17,761 bases of DNA, from assembly GCA_937871635.1 (NCBI GenBank), contig CALMNS010000202.1:1-17761 (forward strand). Reading direction: 5' to 3'. Shown one piece after another: positions 7,584 through 14,544 of the stretch (the first letter of the stretch is position 1; every line of letters begins with the position of its first letter). Below the pieces are notes generated by a model. That model made no database searches. It was given only the letters and a program-made list of their open reading frames with translations, and was not told where the DNA came from. The DNA comes from an uncultured Solirubrobacter sp. (GTDB lineage Bacteria > Actinomycetota > Thermoleophilia > Solirubrobacterales > Solirubrobacteraceae). The position numbers and the translations under genes are program-made.

Positions 7584-8740
7584 GGAGTGGCTCCTTCGCT
7601 GGGAACGGGTGGAACGACGAGGCGGACGCGGGTGCCGCCCGCCGGCGACGGGGAGTCGATGGTGAGCCGGGCGCCGATGGCGAATGCCCGGCTGTGCATG
7701 TTGAGCAGGCCGTTGGCTCCCGGGCGGAGGCGTTCAGGCAGTCCCCGTCCGTCGTCTTCGACAGAGGCGTGCAGCGTTTCGCCGTCCGCGGAGAGCCGAA
7801 CCTGCACCCGGTCGGCGTCGGCGTGCTGGACGGCGTTGCTCATCGCCTCGGCGATGATCCGGTACGTGTGCGCAACGGCCGAGGGCGGCAACCGAGGCGC
7901 TGACCCCAGCACGCTGACCTCGGTGGCGCCGGCCAGCAGGTCGAGCTCGCTCGCTCGCTCGCGAAGCACGGCCTCGAGGGGTCGCCCGCCGAGGGGCGAC
8001 CGCAGCTCGGCGATGCTCGTCTCCATGTCGGCGGTCGCGCCGCGCAGGTGCTCGAGCCCGAGCTCCAGCGTCTCTGAGTGCGGCAGGACGGAGAGGACGA
8101 GATGGGCGGCATGGAGGCGCTGCTTGGCCGAGTCGTGCAGCTCCCAGGCGATGCGCCGCCGTTCTGCCTCGACGGCGAGCCGCTCGGTCCGCTCCCGCTC
8201 TCGTGCAAGGCGACGGAGGACGTCGGCCGCGTAGGCGAGCCCGACCGTGACCACACCGGGAAGGACGAGATGGGTGGCGAGGGTCTCCAGCCGAATGCTC
8301 GACGAGAGGGTGGTCAGGTCCAGGCCGGTGAGCACCGCGACCGCCACGTAGGCGACGGTGAACGCGGCGCCCACGGTGAGGGCCCGCCGGAAGGGCAGCG
8401 CCACCGACGGCGGCGCGAGCGCGGTCAGGGCGAGCAGATAGAACGGACTGCGCCAGTCGTCGGAGACGGCGATCAGCGCGAGGGCGACGCCAAGGTCGAC
8501 CGCCCACGCGAGCGGCTGTCGCAGCACGCCCGGGTGCCGCAGCACCAGGCCGATCGTGACGGTGCCGTACCCGAGCACCACGACCGCCAGCAGCACGTCG
8601 TAGGAGGTGACGCGGTGGACGGCCAGCAGGCCGACGGCGATCAGGATCGCGGTCGCACGCGTCAGCCCGAAGAGGCCGATCCACCGGTCGGCGGCCAGGT
8701 GCCTGGGGCTCCACCGGGAGGGGTAGTCGGGCATCTGCAC
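7580..8740 (-). CDS. NarL-type sensor histidine kinase with multi-helix membrane domain
   Basis: A 386-residue sensor kinase. Residues about 22-175 hold five or six hydrophobic segments with short loops and no recognisable extracytoplasmic sensor domain. A short coiled linker (about 176-196) leads to the HisKA_3 dimerisation helix with RRRIAWELHDSAKQRL, phosphoacceptor H202. The HATPase domain has the N-box EAMSNAVQHA (298-307), the G1 box VEDDGRGLPE (327-336) and a later GGTRVRL. The start is GTG 8740 or ATG 8734; the upstream stress-protein gene ends at 8745, leaving 4-10 bases. Its stop overlaps the response regulator start. It probably senses a membrane-associated cue such as redox or quinone state (inference). 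Confidence 0.88.
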   Translation of the reverse strand: MQMPDYPSRWSPRHLAADRWIGLFGLTRATAILIAVGLLAVHRVTSYDVLLAVVVLGYGTVTIGLVLRHPGVLRQPLAWAVDLGVALALIAVSDDWRSPFYLLALTALAPPSVALPFRRALTVGAAFTVAYVAVAVLTGLDLTTLSSSIRLETLATHLVLPGVVTVGLAYAADVLRRLARERERTERLAVEAERRRIAWELHDSAKQRLHAAHLVLSVLPHSETLELGLEHLRGATADMETSIAELRSPLGGRPLEAVLRERASELDLLAGATEVSVLGSAPRLPPSAVAHTYRIIAEAMSNAVQHADADRVQVRLSADGETLHASVEDDGRGLPERLRPGANGLLNMHSRAFAIGARLTIDSPSPAGGTRVRLVVPPVPSEGATP

Positions 8741-8744
8741 CGGC

Positions 8745-9650
8745 TCAGGCCGGCGAGGCGATGAGGACGGGTGCTGTCGCCGCGCTGAGAACGGCGGAGG
8801 AGGTCGAGCCCATCACCGCGGACCGGAGAGGACCGCGGCGGCGAGAGCCGACCGCCGTGGCCGACACCGACCAGTCCTCCGCGAGCGCGGGCAACTCGCG
8901 GGCTGGGTGGCCGTAGCGGACGACCGCCTCGACGTCGACGCCGGTCATCTCGAGGTCCTCGGCGATCGTGTGCAGCCAGCGGTGCTCTTCCCCGCCGGCG
9001 GACAGCCGTTGCAGGCGATCCGCGGATCCGACAGCGGCGAGCGACTCGAGCAGCGGAGGATCCGGCGCGATGTGACCGAGCACCAGCGCAGTCCCGAGGG
9101 CCTTCGCCAGGCGAGCGGCCTCACGAGCGACTTGGGCGGGGGCGTGCTCGGGGGCGAGGCCGGCGAGCACCACGCCATCACGCGCCGGTGCGGTGGCGTC
9201 CGCGCCGATGACCATGACAGGGCCGTCCCAGCTCCCGATGACGTCGCTCGAGACGCTTCCGAGCACCGCTGCGCCGAGGGTTCCCCGGTCTCGGCCGACG
9301 ATGATGCAGTCGGCGTCGAGGTCTCGCGCCGCGGCGATCAGCTCGACGGCCGGGTCTCCCTGCACCGTCATCGTGCGAGGCGCCGGATCGTCGAGCCGGG
9401 ACGCAACGGCCTCAGCGACGGCGGACTCGGCTGCCCCTACCTCCGTCCGGAGCTCCGCGGCGGGCGTCGGGCCGATCGGCGGCCGAGGCTGGAGGTAGCC
9501 GCCGGCGACCGGGGGCCCGTGGTAGGCGTGCAGCAGGACCAGCTCCCCGCCGGTGCGTGAGGCGAGGTCGACCGCCCAGCGTGCGGCGTTCGCGGCGGCC
9601 GCTGACTCGTCGACGCCGCAGAGGATCCGGGGATGGGAGTCGAGGGACAT
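8745..9650 (-). CDS. Universal stress protein, tandem Usp domains
   Basis: A 301-residue protein with two UspA folds. The first starts ILCGVDESAAAANAARWAVDLA (from residue 9); the second starts near residue 159. The nucleotide loops are degenerate: in canonical G-2x-G-9x-G(S/T) the second glycine is arginine in both copies (GRDRGTLGAAVLGS, 119-132, also one residue short; GSRRRGPLRSAVMGS, 268-282). ATP binding may therefore be weak or altered. ATG 9650 was chosen because MSLDSHPRILCGVDES matches a Usp N-terminus; GGAGG lies only one base upstream, so initiation is odd, and the 37-codon extension to 9761 is not Usp-like. It sits between two two-component pairs and is probably co-regulated with them. 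Confidence 0.87.
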   Translation of the reverse strand: MSLDSHPRILCGVDESAAAANAARWAVDLASRTGGELVLLHAYHGPPVAGGYLQPRPPIGPTPAAELRTEVGAAESAVAEAVASRLDDPAPRTMTVQGDPAVELIAAARDLDADCIIVGRDRGTLGAAVLGSVSSDVIGSWDGPVMVIGADATAPARDGVVLAGLAPEHAPAQVAREAARLAKALGTALVLGHIAPDPPLLESLAAVGSADRLQRLSAGGEEHRWLHTIAEDLEMTGVDVEAVVRYGHPARELPALAEDWSVSATAVGSRRRGPLRSAVMGSTSSAVLSAATAPVLIASPA

Positions 9651-9741
9651 GCCTCCATGCTGCTCGCGGACCGCCGCGCTTCCATGGGGCGCGCACCACA
9701 TCGCGCCCGGACGGCGACCCCATCCGGCCGCTGACGGCGTC
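9651..9741 (-). promoter_or_regulatory. Upstream region of the minus-strand universal stress gene
   Basis: 91 bases separate the first response regulator stop from the stress-protein start, enough for a separate promoter or operator. The 12-mer GACCCCATCCGG (plus strand, 9716-9727) also occurs at 11507-11518 upstream of the kinase/regulator pair. CCGGA (9707-9711) and TCCGG (9723-9727) make inverted arms around an 11-base spacer. No convincing -10/-35 pair was found. Confidence 0.35.
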
Positions 9742-10407
9742 TCAGGGCAGGACCAGGCCACGGCGGATCGCGTAGCGCGTCAGCTCCACGCGGTCTCGCA
9801 TGCCGAGCTTCTCGAGGATGTTCGCGCGGTGGCGCTCCACCGTCTTGCGGCTGATGGTCAGTGCCTCGGCGATCTGCTCGTTCGTGTACGCCTCGGCGAT
9901 GAGCTTGACGATCTCGAGCTCGCGCGCGGTGAGTGGATCCGTCCTCGGATCTTCGCCCCGTCGCGCCCGGTCGAGGTAGTCCGCGATCAGCGTCGCGACG
10001 GCCTGGGGGTAGAGAAACGGCTCACCGCGCATCGTGGCCCGGCACGCGTCCACGAGGTCGCGGTCGGCGGCGCTCTTGAGCACATAGCCGGAGGCCCCGG
10101 CGCGCAGCGCCTCGAAGAAGTACTGCTCGGAGTCGTGCATCGAGAGCACGAGCAGCCGGAGCCCCGGAGCCCGTCGGCTGAGCTCGGCGGCGGCCTGGAG
10201 CCCGGTCATCCGAGGCATCGAGACGTCGAGGAGGACGAGGTCGATCCCGGCGTCGGCGGCCAGCGCCAGCTCGACGGCCTCCGCGCCGTCGGACGCCTCG
10301 GCCACCACCTCGAAGTCCGGCTCGGACGCGAGCACCGCTGCGACGCCACGGCGGACGACCGCGTGATCGTCGGCGATCAGGACCCGGGACTTGAGCGGCA
10401 CGGTCAC
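9742..10407 (-). CDS. NarL/FixJ-family response regulator
   Basis: A 221-residue DNA-binding response regulator. The receiver domain (8-125) has D13/D14, phosphoacceptor D61 in LVLLDVSMPRMTG, and the conserved lysine in SGYVLKSAA. The C-terminal LuxR/GerE HTH (about 155-215) is canonical: LTARELEIVKLIAEAYTNEQ followed by IAEALTISRKTVERHRANIL. The GTG at 10407 overlaps the kinase stop by 4 bases (GTGA), which makes that kinase its partner. A candidate site for it is the 12-mer found upstream of its own operon and of the stress-protein gene downstream, not tested. Confidence 0.93.
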   Translation of the reverse strand: MTVPLKSRVLIADDHAVVRRGVAAVLASEPDFEVVAEASDGAEAVELALAADAGIDLVLLDVSMPRMTGLQAAAELSRRAPGLRLLVLSMHDSEQYFFEALRAGASGYVLKSAADRDLVDACRATMRGEPFLYPQAVATLIADYLDRARRGEDPRTDPLTARELEIVKLIAEAYTNEQIAEALTISRKTVERHRANILEKLGMRDRVELTRYAIRRGLVLP

Positions 10408-11390
10408 TGGTCCACCGGAAGCGCCAGCCGGACCCGGGTACCACCACCCGAGCCCGCCCCGACGGTCAGCTCCGCGCCTGCGGCCAGCGCTCGTTCGTGC
10501 ATGCCGCGCAGCCCGCCGCCGGCGGGTGACGCGATGCCGTCCATCCCGCGGCCGTCGTCCGAAACGGTGAGCACCACCGAGTCCCGGACCCGGGTCAGGT
10601 GGAGGTCGGCCCGCTTCGCCCGGGCATGGCGGACCACGTTGGTGAGGCTCTCCTGCGCCACCCGGTAGACGGCGAGCTCACCCTCGGCCCCCAGGGCCGG
10701 GAGGTCGGCGTCGAAGCTGCGCTCGACGAGCAGGCCGGTGTGCCGGCCCACGTTGGCGGCCAGCGCGTTGAGCGCGCTCGGCAGGCCGAGGTCGTCAAGC
10801 GCCTCCGGACGCAGCTCGCGGGCGATCCGGCGAACGTCCTCAAGCGCCTCGCGGACCGCGACGCTGAGCTCCTCCACGTCCGGGCGGGTCGCCTCCGGAA
10901 CGCTGCGGGCCACCTGCTGGACCTGGAGGAGCACACCGGTCAGCACCTGGCCGACGTGGTCGTGCAGCTCGCGTGCCACGCGGCGGCGCTCCTCCTCCTG
11001 GGCGCTGACCGCGCGCGCCGAGCTCAGGCGGCGCTCCTCCTCGAGCCGCGCGAGCATCTCGTTGAAGGCCCGGGCCAGCACGTTGACCTCGGCGTCGGGG
11101 CCGCCGGTCGGGGCACGCACGCCGGGACGGAGGAGGTCGACGGTGCCCATGTCCTCCGCCAGCCGCTCGAGCGGAGCGAAGGCGCGCCGGAGCAGCAGCA
11201 GGGTCACGAGGAGCATCACGCAGAGCCCTGCGACGACGATGACGGCCTCGCGGGCGACGACCGGGGAGCTGACGGTGACCGGGCTGACGAGCAGGACCCC
11301 GGAGGCGACGACGAGCACCACGGCGTTGATGGCGAAGATCCGCCAGACGAGCGGCAGGCCGCGCGGCGTGCGACGGGCGAAGCGGATCAT
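10404..11390 (-). CDS. NarL-type sensor histidine kinase with HAMP domain
   Basis: A 328-residue kinase. Two membrane helices (about 14-36 and 49-68) flank only about a dozen outside residues, so sensing is probably intramembrane. HAMP spans about 69-125 (RAFAPLERLAEDM; LARAFNEMLARLEEE). HisKA_3 follows with RRRVARELHDHVGQVL, phosphoacceptor H143. The HATPase has the N-box QESLTNVVRHA (246-256) and the G1 box VSDDGRGMDG (276-285). ATG 11390 was preferred to upstream starts (11441, 11576) because TATACG on the minus strand (plus 11398-11403) lies seven bases ahead and would give a leaderless message, and because upstream residues lack family character. It is likely the first gene of the minus-strand signalling operon. 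Confidence 0.87.
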   Translation of the reverse strand: MIRFARRTPRGLPLVWRIFAINAVVLVVASGVLLVSPVTVSSPVVAREAVIVVAGLCVMLLVTLLLLRRAFAPLERLAEDMGTVDLLRPGVRAPTGGPDAEVNVLARAFNEMLARLEEERRLSSARAVSAQEEERRRVARELHDHVGQVLTGVLLQVQQVARSVPEATRPDVEELSVAVREALEDVRRIARELRPEALDDLGLPSALNALAANVGRHTGLLVERSFDADLPALGAEGELAVYRVAQESLTNVVRHARAKRADLHLTRVRDSVVLTVSDDGRGMDGIASPAGGGLRGMHERALAAGAELTVGAGSGGGTRVRLALPVDQ

Positions 11391-11708
11391 CGCTGTGCGT
11401 ATACCCGAGGGCGCCCACCCAAGGGCCGTCGTCCGCGTCATCGCTCGATCGTGGCGACTCGCCGGGCGTGGGCCATGGGTGCTTGCCCGCAATTGCACCC
11501 AGTCCGGACCCCATCCGGGCACCGAGGATGAGTGGGCCGAGATGGGGCCGGTGCGCTCGCTCCATGCGGTCGCCACTCCATGGTCGCCGGCGTGCCGTAC
11601 GACCAGGCTGGAGGAGTGCGGTGCCCGAGCCTTCCCATCTTCATCCTACGGCTGGCGGGACTCGGTGCCATCGCCGCTCCCGCGAACGTCGAGGGCGGGT
11701 AGCGCGCG
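11391..11708. other. 318-base divergent intergenic region between kinase and nuoA
   Basis: No gene was recognised here. Features seen: a minus-strand -10-like TATACG (plus 11398-11403) for the kinase; inverted GGGTGC/GCACCC (11477-11482 and 11495-11500, 12-base spacer); inverted CCGGA/TCCGG (11504-11508 and 11514-11518) overlapping the 12-mer GACCCCATCCGG shared with 9716-9727; and an imperfect direct repeat CTCCATGCGGTCGCC (11560-11574) and CTCCATGGTCGCC (11576-11588). The density of small repeats suggests a shared control region for both directions. The plus-strand frame that crosses it is only an arginine-rich extension of another gene's frame. Confidence 0.45.
11477..11500. repeat. Inverted repeat GGGTGC-N12-GCACCC
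   Basis: Six-base inverted arms with a 12-base spacer that contains the AT-rich CAATT, unusual for this region. The symmetry and size suit a dimeric regulator site. It lies between the kinase and nuoA starts, so it could affect either. Confidence 0.3.
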
Positions 11709-12059
11709 ATGCAGGCCTACCTCCCGGCCGTGGTCTTCGTGCTGATCGGCGCCGGGCTCGGCGTCGTCTTCGCCACGATCAACACGCTGCTCGGGCCCCG
11801 CCGGTCGCGTCGCGATGCCTCGCCGTACGAGTCCGGCATGCCCTCCGCCGGCCCGGGCGGGCACCGCTTCGGCGTCTCGTTCTACCTCGTCGCGATCCTC
11901 TTTCTCATCTTCGACCTCGAGCTGCTGCTGCTGTACCCGATCGCCGTGGTCCTCCTCGACTTCGGCTGGCACGCGATCGGAGCGCTCGCGGTCTTCATGG
12001 GTCTACTCGGCGTGGCCTTCGTCTACGAGTGGCGCCGCGGCTCCCTCGACTGGAAGTGA
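11709..12059 (+). CDS. nuoA: NADH-quinone oxidoreductase subunit A (orphan copy)
   Basis: A 116-residue small membrane subunit of complex I. Three hydrophobic helices are visible (about 4-25, 57-79, 87-107). Family marks are PYESGMP (39-45) in the loop near the quinone site, FYLVAILFLIFDLELLLLYP (58-77), with the conserved acidic residues D69 and E71, and VYEWRRGSLDW near the C-terminus. Full family length, so it looks intact. It is an orphan: no nuoB or other complex I gene follows; instead a permease gene overlaps its stop by 4 bases. No strong Shine-Dalgarno precedes ATG 11709. It may replace NuoA in complex I under stress, or serve elsewhere (inference). Its last codons recur at 16657-16694. 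Confidence 0.93.
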   Translation: MQAYLPAVVFVLIGAGLGVVFATINTLLGPRRSRRDASPYESGMPSAGPGGHRFGVSFYLVAILFLIFDLELLLLYPIAVVLLDFGWHAIGALAVFMGLLGVAFVYEWRRGSLDWK

Positions 12060-12060
12060 G
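12023..12060 (+). repeat. nuoA 3' end, left copy of a 38-base direct repeat
   Basis: This segment, the last eleven codons and stop region of nuoA, matches 16657-16694 in the same orientation at 34 of 38 positions. In the coding part the differences fall at third positions (TAC/TAG, TCC/TCG, CTC/CTG), all C to G; the fourth changes the TGA stop to CGA. Confidence 0.85.
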
Positions 12061-13141
12061 CTCGCCTGCGGAGGTGCCGTCCGGTCTCCAGGTCGCCGCC
12101 GGATGGGCGTGGCGCCTGCTGGTCATCGCCGCGGCCGTGGTCCTCGCCGCGCGAGCGATGGCCGACCTCCGGCTCGTCGTCCTGCCCCCGGTCGTCGCGC
12201 TCTTCTTGACCACCATGCTCTGGCCTGTGGTCGTCTGGCTGCGCCGGCACCGCGTCCCGGCGGGCGCCGCGGCGGCGCTGGTCCTCGCCGGCTTCCTTGC
12301 CGTCATCGCCGCGGTCGTCGCAGCCCTCGGACCGGTCGTGGCCGCGCAGACCGACGACCTCGGCCGCGAGCTGGTCACCGGAGTCGAGCAGGTCACCGAC
12401 TGGGTGGCGAGCCGCCCGTTGGCGGGCGCCACCCCCGACCTCGATCGCTCCGTCGACTCCGCCCTCGAGTACGCCCGCGAGAACGCCGGCAGGATCGGTG
12501 GCGGTCTGCTGACCGGCGCCGCACTGGCCGTCGAGGTGGTGGCCGGCCTGCTGCTGGCGCTCGTCGCCACGTTCTTCCTGCTCAAGGACGGCGACGCCCT
12601 GCGCGACCGGGCGCTCGGCTGGATGCTGCCACAGCGTCGCGAGGCGGCGGCGAGCCTCGGTCTCAGCGTGTGGAGCACGCTCGGGGGCTACGTGCGCGGG
12701 CTCGCGATCGTCGCCGTCTTCGACGCGGTCGTCATCGGCCTCGCACTCCTCGCGATCGGCGTCCCGCTCGTCATCCCCCTCGCGGTCCTGACCTTCTGCG
12801 GGGCGTTCATCCCGATCGTCGGCGCGTTCGCCGCCGGCCTCGCGGCCGCCCTCGTCGCCCTGGTCGCCGGCGGCGTGGGTGACGCCCTGCTGGTCGTCGC
12901 CGCCATCACCGTCATCCAGCAGGTCGAGAGCCAGCTCCTCTACCCGGTCGTGGTCGGGCGCTCCCTCGACCTTCATCCCCTGCCGCTCCTGCTCGCCGTC
13001 ACGGCCGGCGGCGTGCTCTACGGCATCGTGGGCGCGGCGCTCGGGGCTCCCGTCCTGGCCACCGCCGCCCGGGTGGCAGAACACGCAAGAGCGTCCGCGG
13101 CCACGGCGCCACGGACGCGTAGTGGGATCGTGCGCCGATGA
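12056..13141 (+). CDS. AI-2E/PerM-family membrane permease
   Basis: A 361-residue polytopic membrane protein. Two helices near the N-terminus (about 14-65) and one at about 78-98 precede an extracytoplasmic-type helical region (about 100-160); the C-terminal half has clustered helices with the family signature LLYPVVVGRSLDLHPLPLLLA-type segment (about 300-320) followed by GGVLYGIVGAALGAPVLA. Members are called autoinducer-2 exporters, but many act in other export or Na+/H+ roles, so substrate is open. GTG 12056 overlaps the nuoA stop (GTGA); GTG 12074 is an alternative six codons in. The upstream frame to 11468 is antisense/alternative-frame noise over nuoA. Next gene overlaps by 4 bases. Confidence 0.87.
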   Translation: MSSPAEVPSGLQVAAGWAWRLLVIAAAVVLAARAMADLRLVVLPPVVALFLTTMLWPVVVWLRRHRVPAGAAAALVLAGFLAVIAAVVAALGPVVAAQTDDLGRELVTGVEQVTDWVASRPLAGATPDLDRSVDSALEYARENAGRIGGGLLTGAALAVEVVAGLLLALVATFFLLKDGDALRDRALGWMLPQRREAAASLGLSVWSTLGGYVRGLAIVAVFDAVVIGLALLAIGVPLVIPLAVLTFCGAFIPIVGAFAAGLAAALVALVAGGVGDALLVVAAITVIQQVESQLLYPVVVGRSLDLHPLPLLLAVTAGGVLYGIVGAALGAPVLATAARVAEHARASAATAPRTRSGIVRR

Positions 13142-13932
13142 TCCGCCTCGTCGACGGCGTCGCCCGCCTTGTCTCCGCGATCTGCGTGTTGCTGCTGGCC
13201 GCCCTGGTCGTCTTCGACGCCCAGGCGGAGCGGTTCACCGCCGGCCAGGAGCCCGCGCAGTTCAACCGTGGGCTCGACGCGGAACGGCTCGACGACTACG
13301 GCGAGGTCACCGGCGTCGCGCACAACGCCGGAGATGACGTCGGGGCGGCCGAGCGAGCCGTCGCGTACGGCGTCGACGTGGTCGAGATCGACGTCACCCG
13401 GGTCACGGGCGCGCTCCACGCGTCCCATGACGCGCCCGTCCCGCTGATCGCCCCGCTGGTCTTCCGCGGCCCCACGCTCGAGGAGGCGTGGGAGGCGGCG
13501 CGGTTGCGTGACACCGTGCTCCTCCACCTCAAGGAGCGCTCGTCGGCCTATCTCTCCCAGGTCGCCTCGTTCCTCGAGTCCCGGCGCGACCGGCGGGTGA
13601 CGATCCAGACCGGTGACCTCGGGTCCCTCGAGACGCTGCGTCGTACCGTTCCGTGGGCGAAGCGACTGCTGCTGGTGTTCGACTCGGACGACCTGCGGCG
13701 GGCGCAGACGGCGCCCGCCGTCGCCGCCGCCGTCGACGGGGTCAGCGTCCGCGAGCGGCTGCTCACCGTCGACGAGCACCGGCGTCTCGAGCGCAAGGGG
13801 TTCGAGACCTACGCATGGACGGTCAACGACCTCGAGCGTGCGAACGAGCTCATCGCCGGCGGTCTCGACGGCGTGATCACGGATCGACTCGACCTCATGG
13901 CGCTCCTGGGTGGGCGGCGGGAGCTCCCATGA
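13138..13932 (+). CDS. Glycerophosphodiester phosphodiesterase-like exported protein
   Basis: A 264-residue TIM-barrel phosphodiesterase-like protein with an N-terminal signal or anchor (10-26) and a possible cleavage site after AQA (28-30), so it should act outside the membrane. GDPD-type marks are VAHNAG (60-64) with H62, VVEIDVT (81-87) with E83 and D85, SHD (96-98) with H97, and the C-terminal YAWTVND (225-231) and DGVITDR (244-250). The usual HRG is HNA and the ENT glutamate motif is missing, so it diverges from classical enzymes and resembles the more compact spacing of sphingomyelinase-D-like relatives. Substrate (phospholipid head groups or similar) is inferred. ATG 13138 overlaps the permease stop (ATGA). 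Confidence 0.83.
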   Translation: MIRLVDGVARLVSAICVLLLAALVVFDAQAERFTAGQEPAQFNRGLDAERLDDYGEVTGVAHNAGDDVGAAERAVAYGVDVVEIDVTRVTGALHASHDAPVPLIAPLVFRGPTLEEAWEAARLRDTVLLHLKERSSAYLSQVASFLESRRDRRVTIQTGDLGSLETLRRTVPWAKRLLLVFDSDDLRRAQTAPAVAAAVDGVSVRERLLTVDEHRRLERKGFETYAWTVNDLERANELIAGGLDGVITDRLDLMALLGGRRELP

Positions 13933-14147
13933 TCGGCGGCTCGGGTCGGCGGCGATCGACGCGCAGGGCAGTCCTGTTGGCCCTGCTGCTGGTCCTCTGC
14001 GTCCTCCTCGTCGGAGCGAACTTCGTGCTCGTCGACGTCAACCTGCTGGTGTTCCGCGCGGAGATGCGCCTGGGCTGGGTGCTGCTCGGCTCCGCCGCCG
14101 CCGGCGTCCTCGTCGGCCGCCTGACGCGTCACCGGGACACCCGCTGA
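13929..14147 (+). CDS. Small LapA-like (DUF1049) membrane protein
   Basis: A 72-residue protein with a basic N-terminus (GRRRSTRR), a first helix at about 14-32, a short segment NLLVFRAEM (about 38-46) and a second helix at about 48-65 ending in GRLTRHRDTR. Two helices around a short outside loop with NxxxVxxN fit lipopolysaccharide-assembly-protein-A-like proteins. In a non-LPS organism its role is unknown, perhaps envelope maintenance. ATG 13929 overlaps the stop of the phosphodiesterase gene by 4 bases (ATGA), which fixes the start and makes it the last gene of the nuoA-led run. Confidence 0.75.
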   Translation: MIGGSGRRRSTRRAVLLALLLVLCVLLVGANFVLVDVNLLVFRAEMRLGWVLLGSAAAGVLVGRLTRHRDTR

Positions 14148-14268
14148 GCACTGCCCGCCGACCCACGCAGGGTGGCGATGGGCGCGAGATGCAGTCAGCG
14201 CCTCATGGTCCGACGCGCCATGGCGCGCGAGGCTTCCCTCTGCACATCCACTGACAGGGAGAGTCCTC
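14148..14268 (+). promoter_or_regulatory. Gap before glsB-like gene, with 14-base palindrome
   Basis: 121 bases break the otherwise overlapping plus-strand genes and could hold a separate promoter. A perfect 14-base palindrome CGCGCCATGGCGCG lies at 14214-14227, about 40 bases before the next start. A Shine-Dalgarno GGGAGAG sits at about 14257-14263, well spaced from ATG 14269. No clear -10/-35 pair and no convincing terminator was seen. Confidence 0.35.
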
Positions 14269-14544
14269 ATGGGCATCATCGGTTGGATCATCCTCGGCCT
14301 CGTGGCGGGTGCCGTCGCCAAGGCGCTTCACCCCGGCGACGACCCGGGCGGCATCCTCGGCACCATGGCCGTCGGCATCCTCGGAGCGCTGCTCGGCGGG
14401 CTGATCGCCAGCGCGCTCGACGTCGGCGAGCTCTCGAGCTTCTTCAGCGTCGGCACCTGGCTCATCGCGATCGGCGGCGCGCTGCTCCTGCTGGTGCTCT
14501 ACCGGGCGGTGCTCGGGCGGGGAAGGCGGTCGCGAACCGCATGA
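14269..14544 (+). CDS. GlsB/YeaQ/YmgE family stress-response membrane protein
   Basis: A 91-residue inner-membrane protein with three glycine-rich helices (about 3-19, 28-49, 60-82). The N-terminal GIIGWIILGLVAGAVAKAL followed by PGDDPGGILGTMAVGILGALLGG is the family signature (also called transglycosylase-associated protein, Pfam Transgly_assoc). Members rise under acid, starvation or envelope stress, though the mechanism is not settled. ATG 14269 has a good Shine-Dalgarno. Its stop overlaps the release-factor-like gene by 4 bases, linking membrane stress to a ribosome factor in one message. Confidence 0.92.
   Translation: MGIIGWIILGLVAGAVAKALHPGDDPGGILGTMAVGILGALLGGLIASALDVGELSSFFSVGTWLIAIGGALLLLVLYRAVLGRGRRSRTA

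Noticed and set aside
11468..12055. N-terminal extension of the permease gene across nuoA
   Set aside because: The extra 196 codons are alternative-frame translation of the control region and nuoA; the GTGA overlap start at 12056 fits the operon pattern.
12023..13084. 353-codon minus-strand frame opposite the permease
   Set aside because: Asp/Glu/Gly/Arg-rich antisense translation without motif. Its end resembles the MrpG tail only because both are antisense to the nuoA-end repeat.
14172..14540. N-terminal extension of the baeRF-like gene
   Set aside because: It covers the GlsB-like gene in another frame; ATG 14541 overlapping that gene's stop by 4 bases is far better supported.
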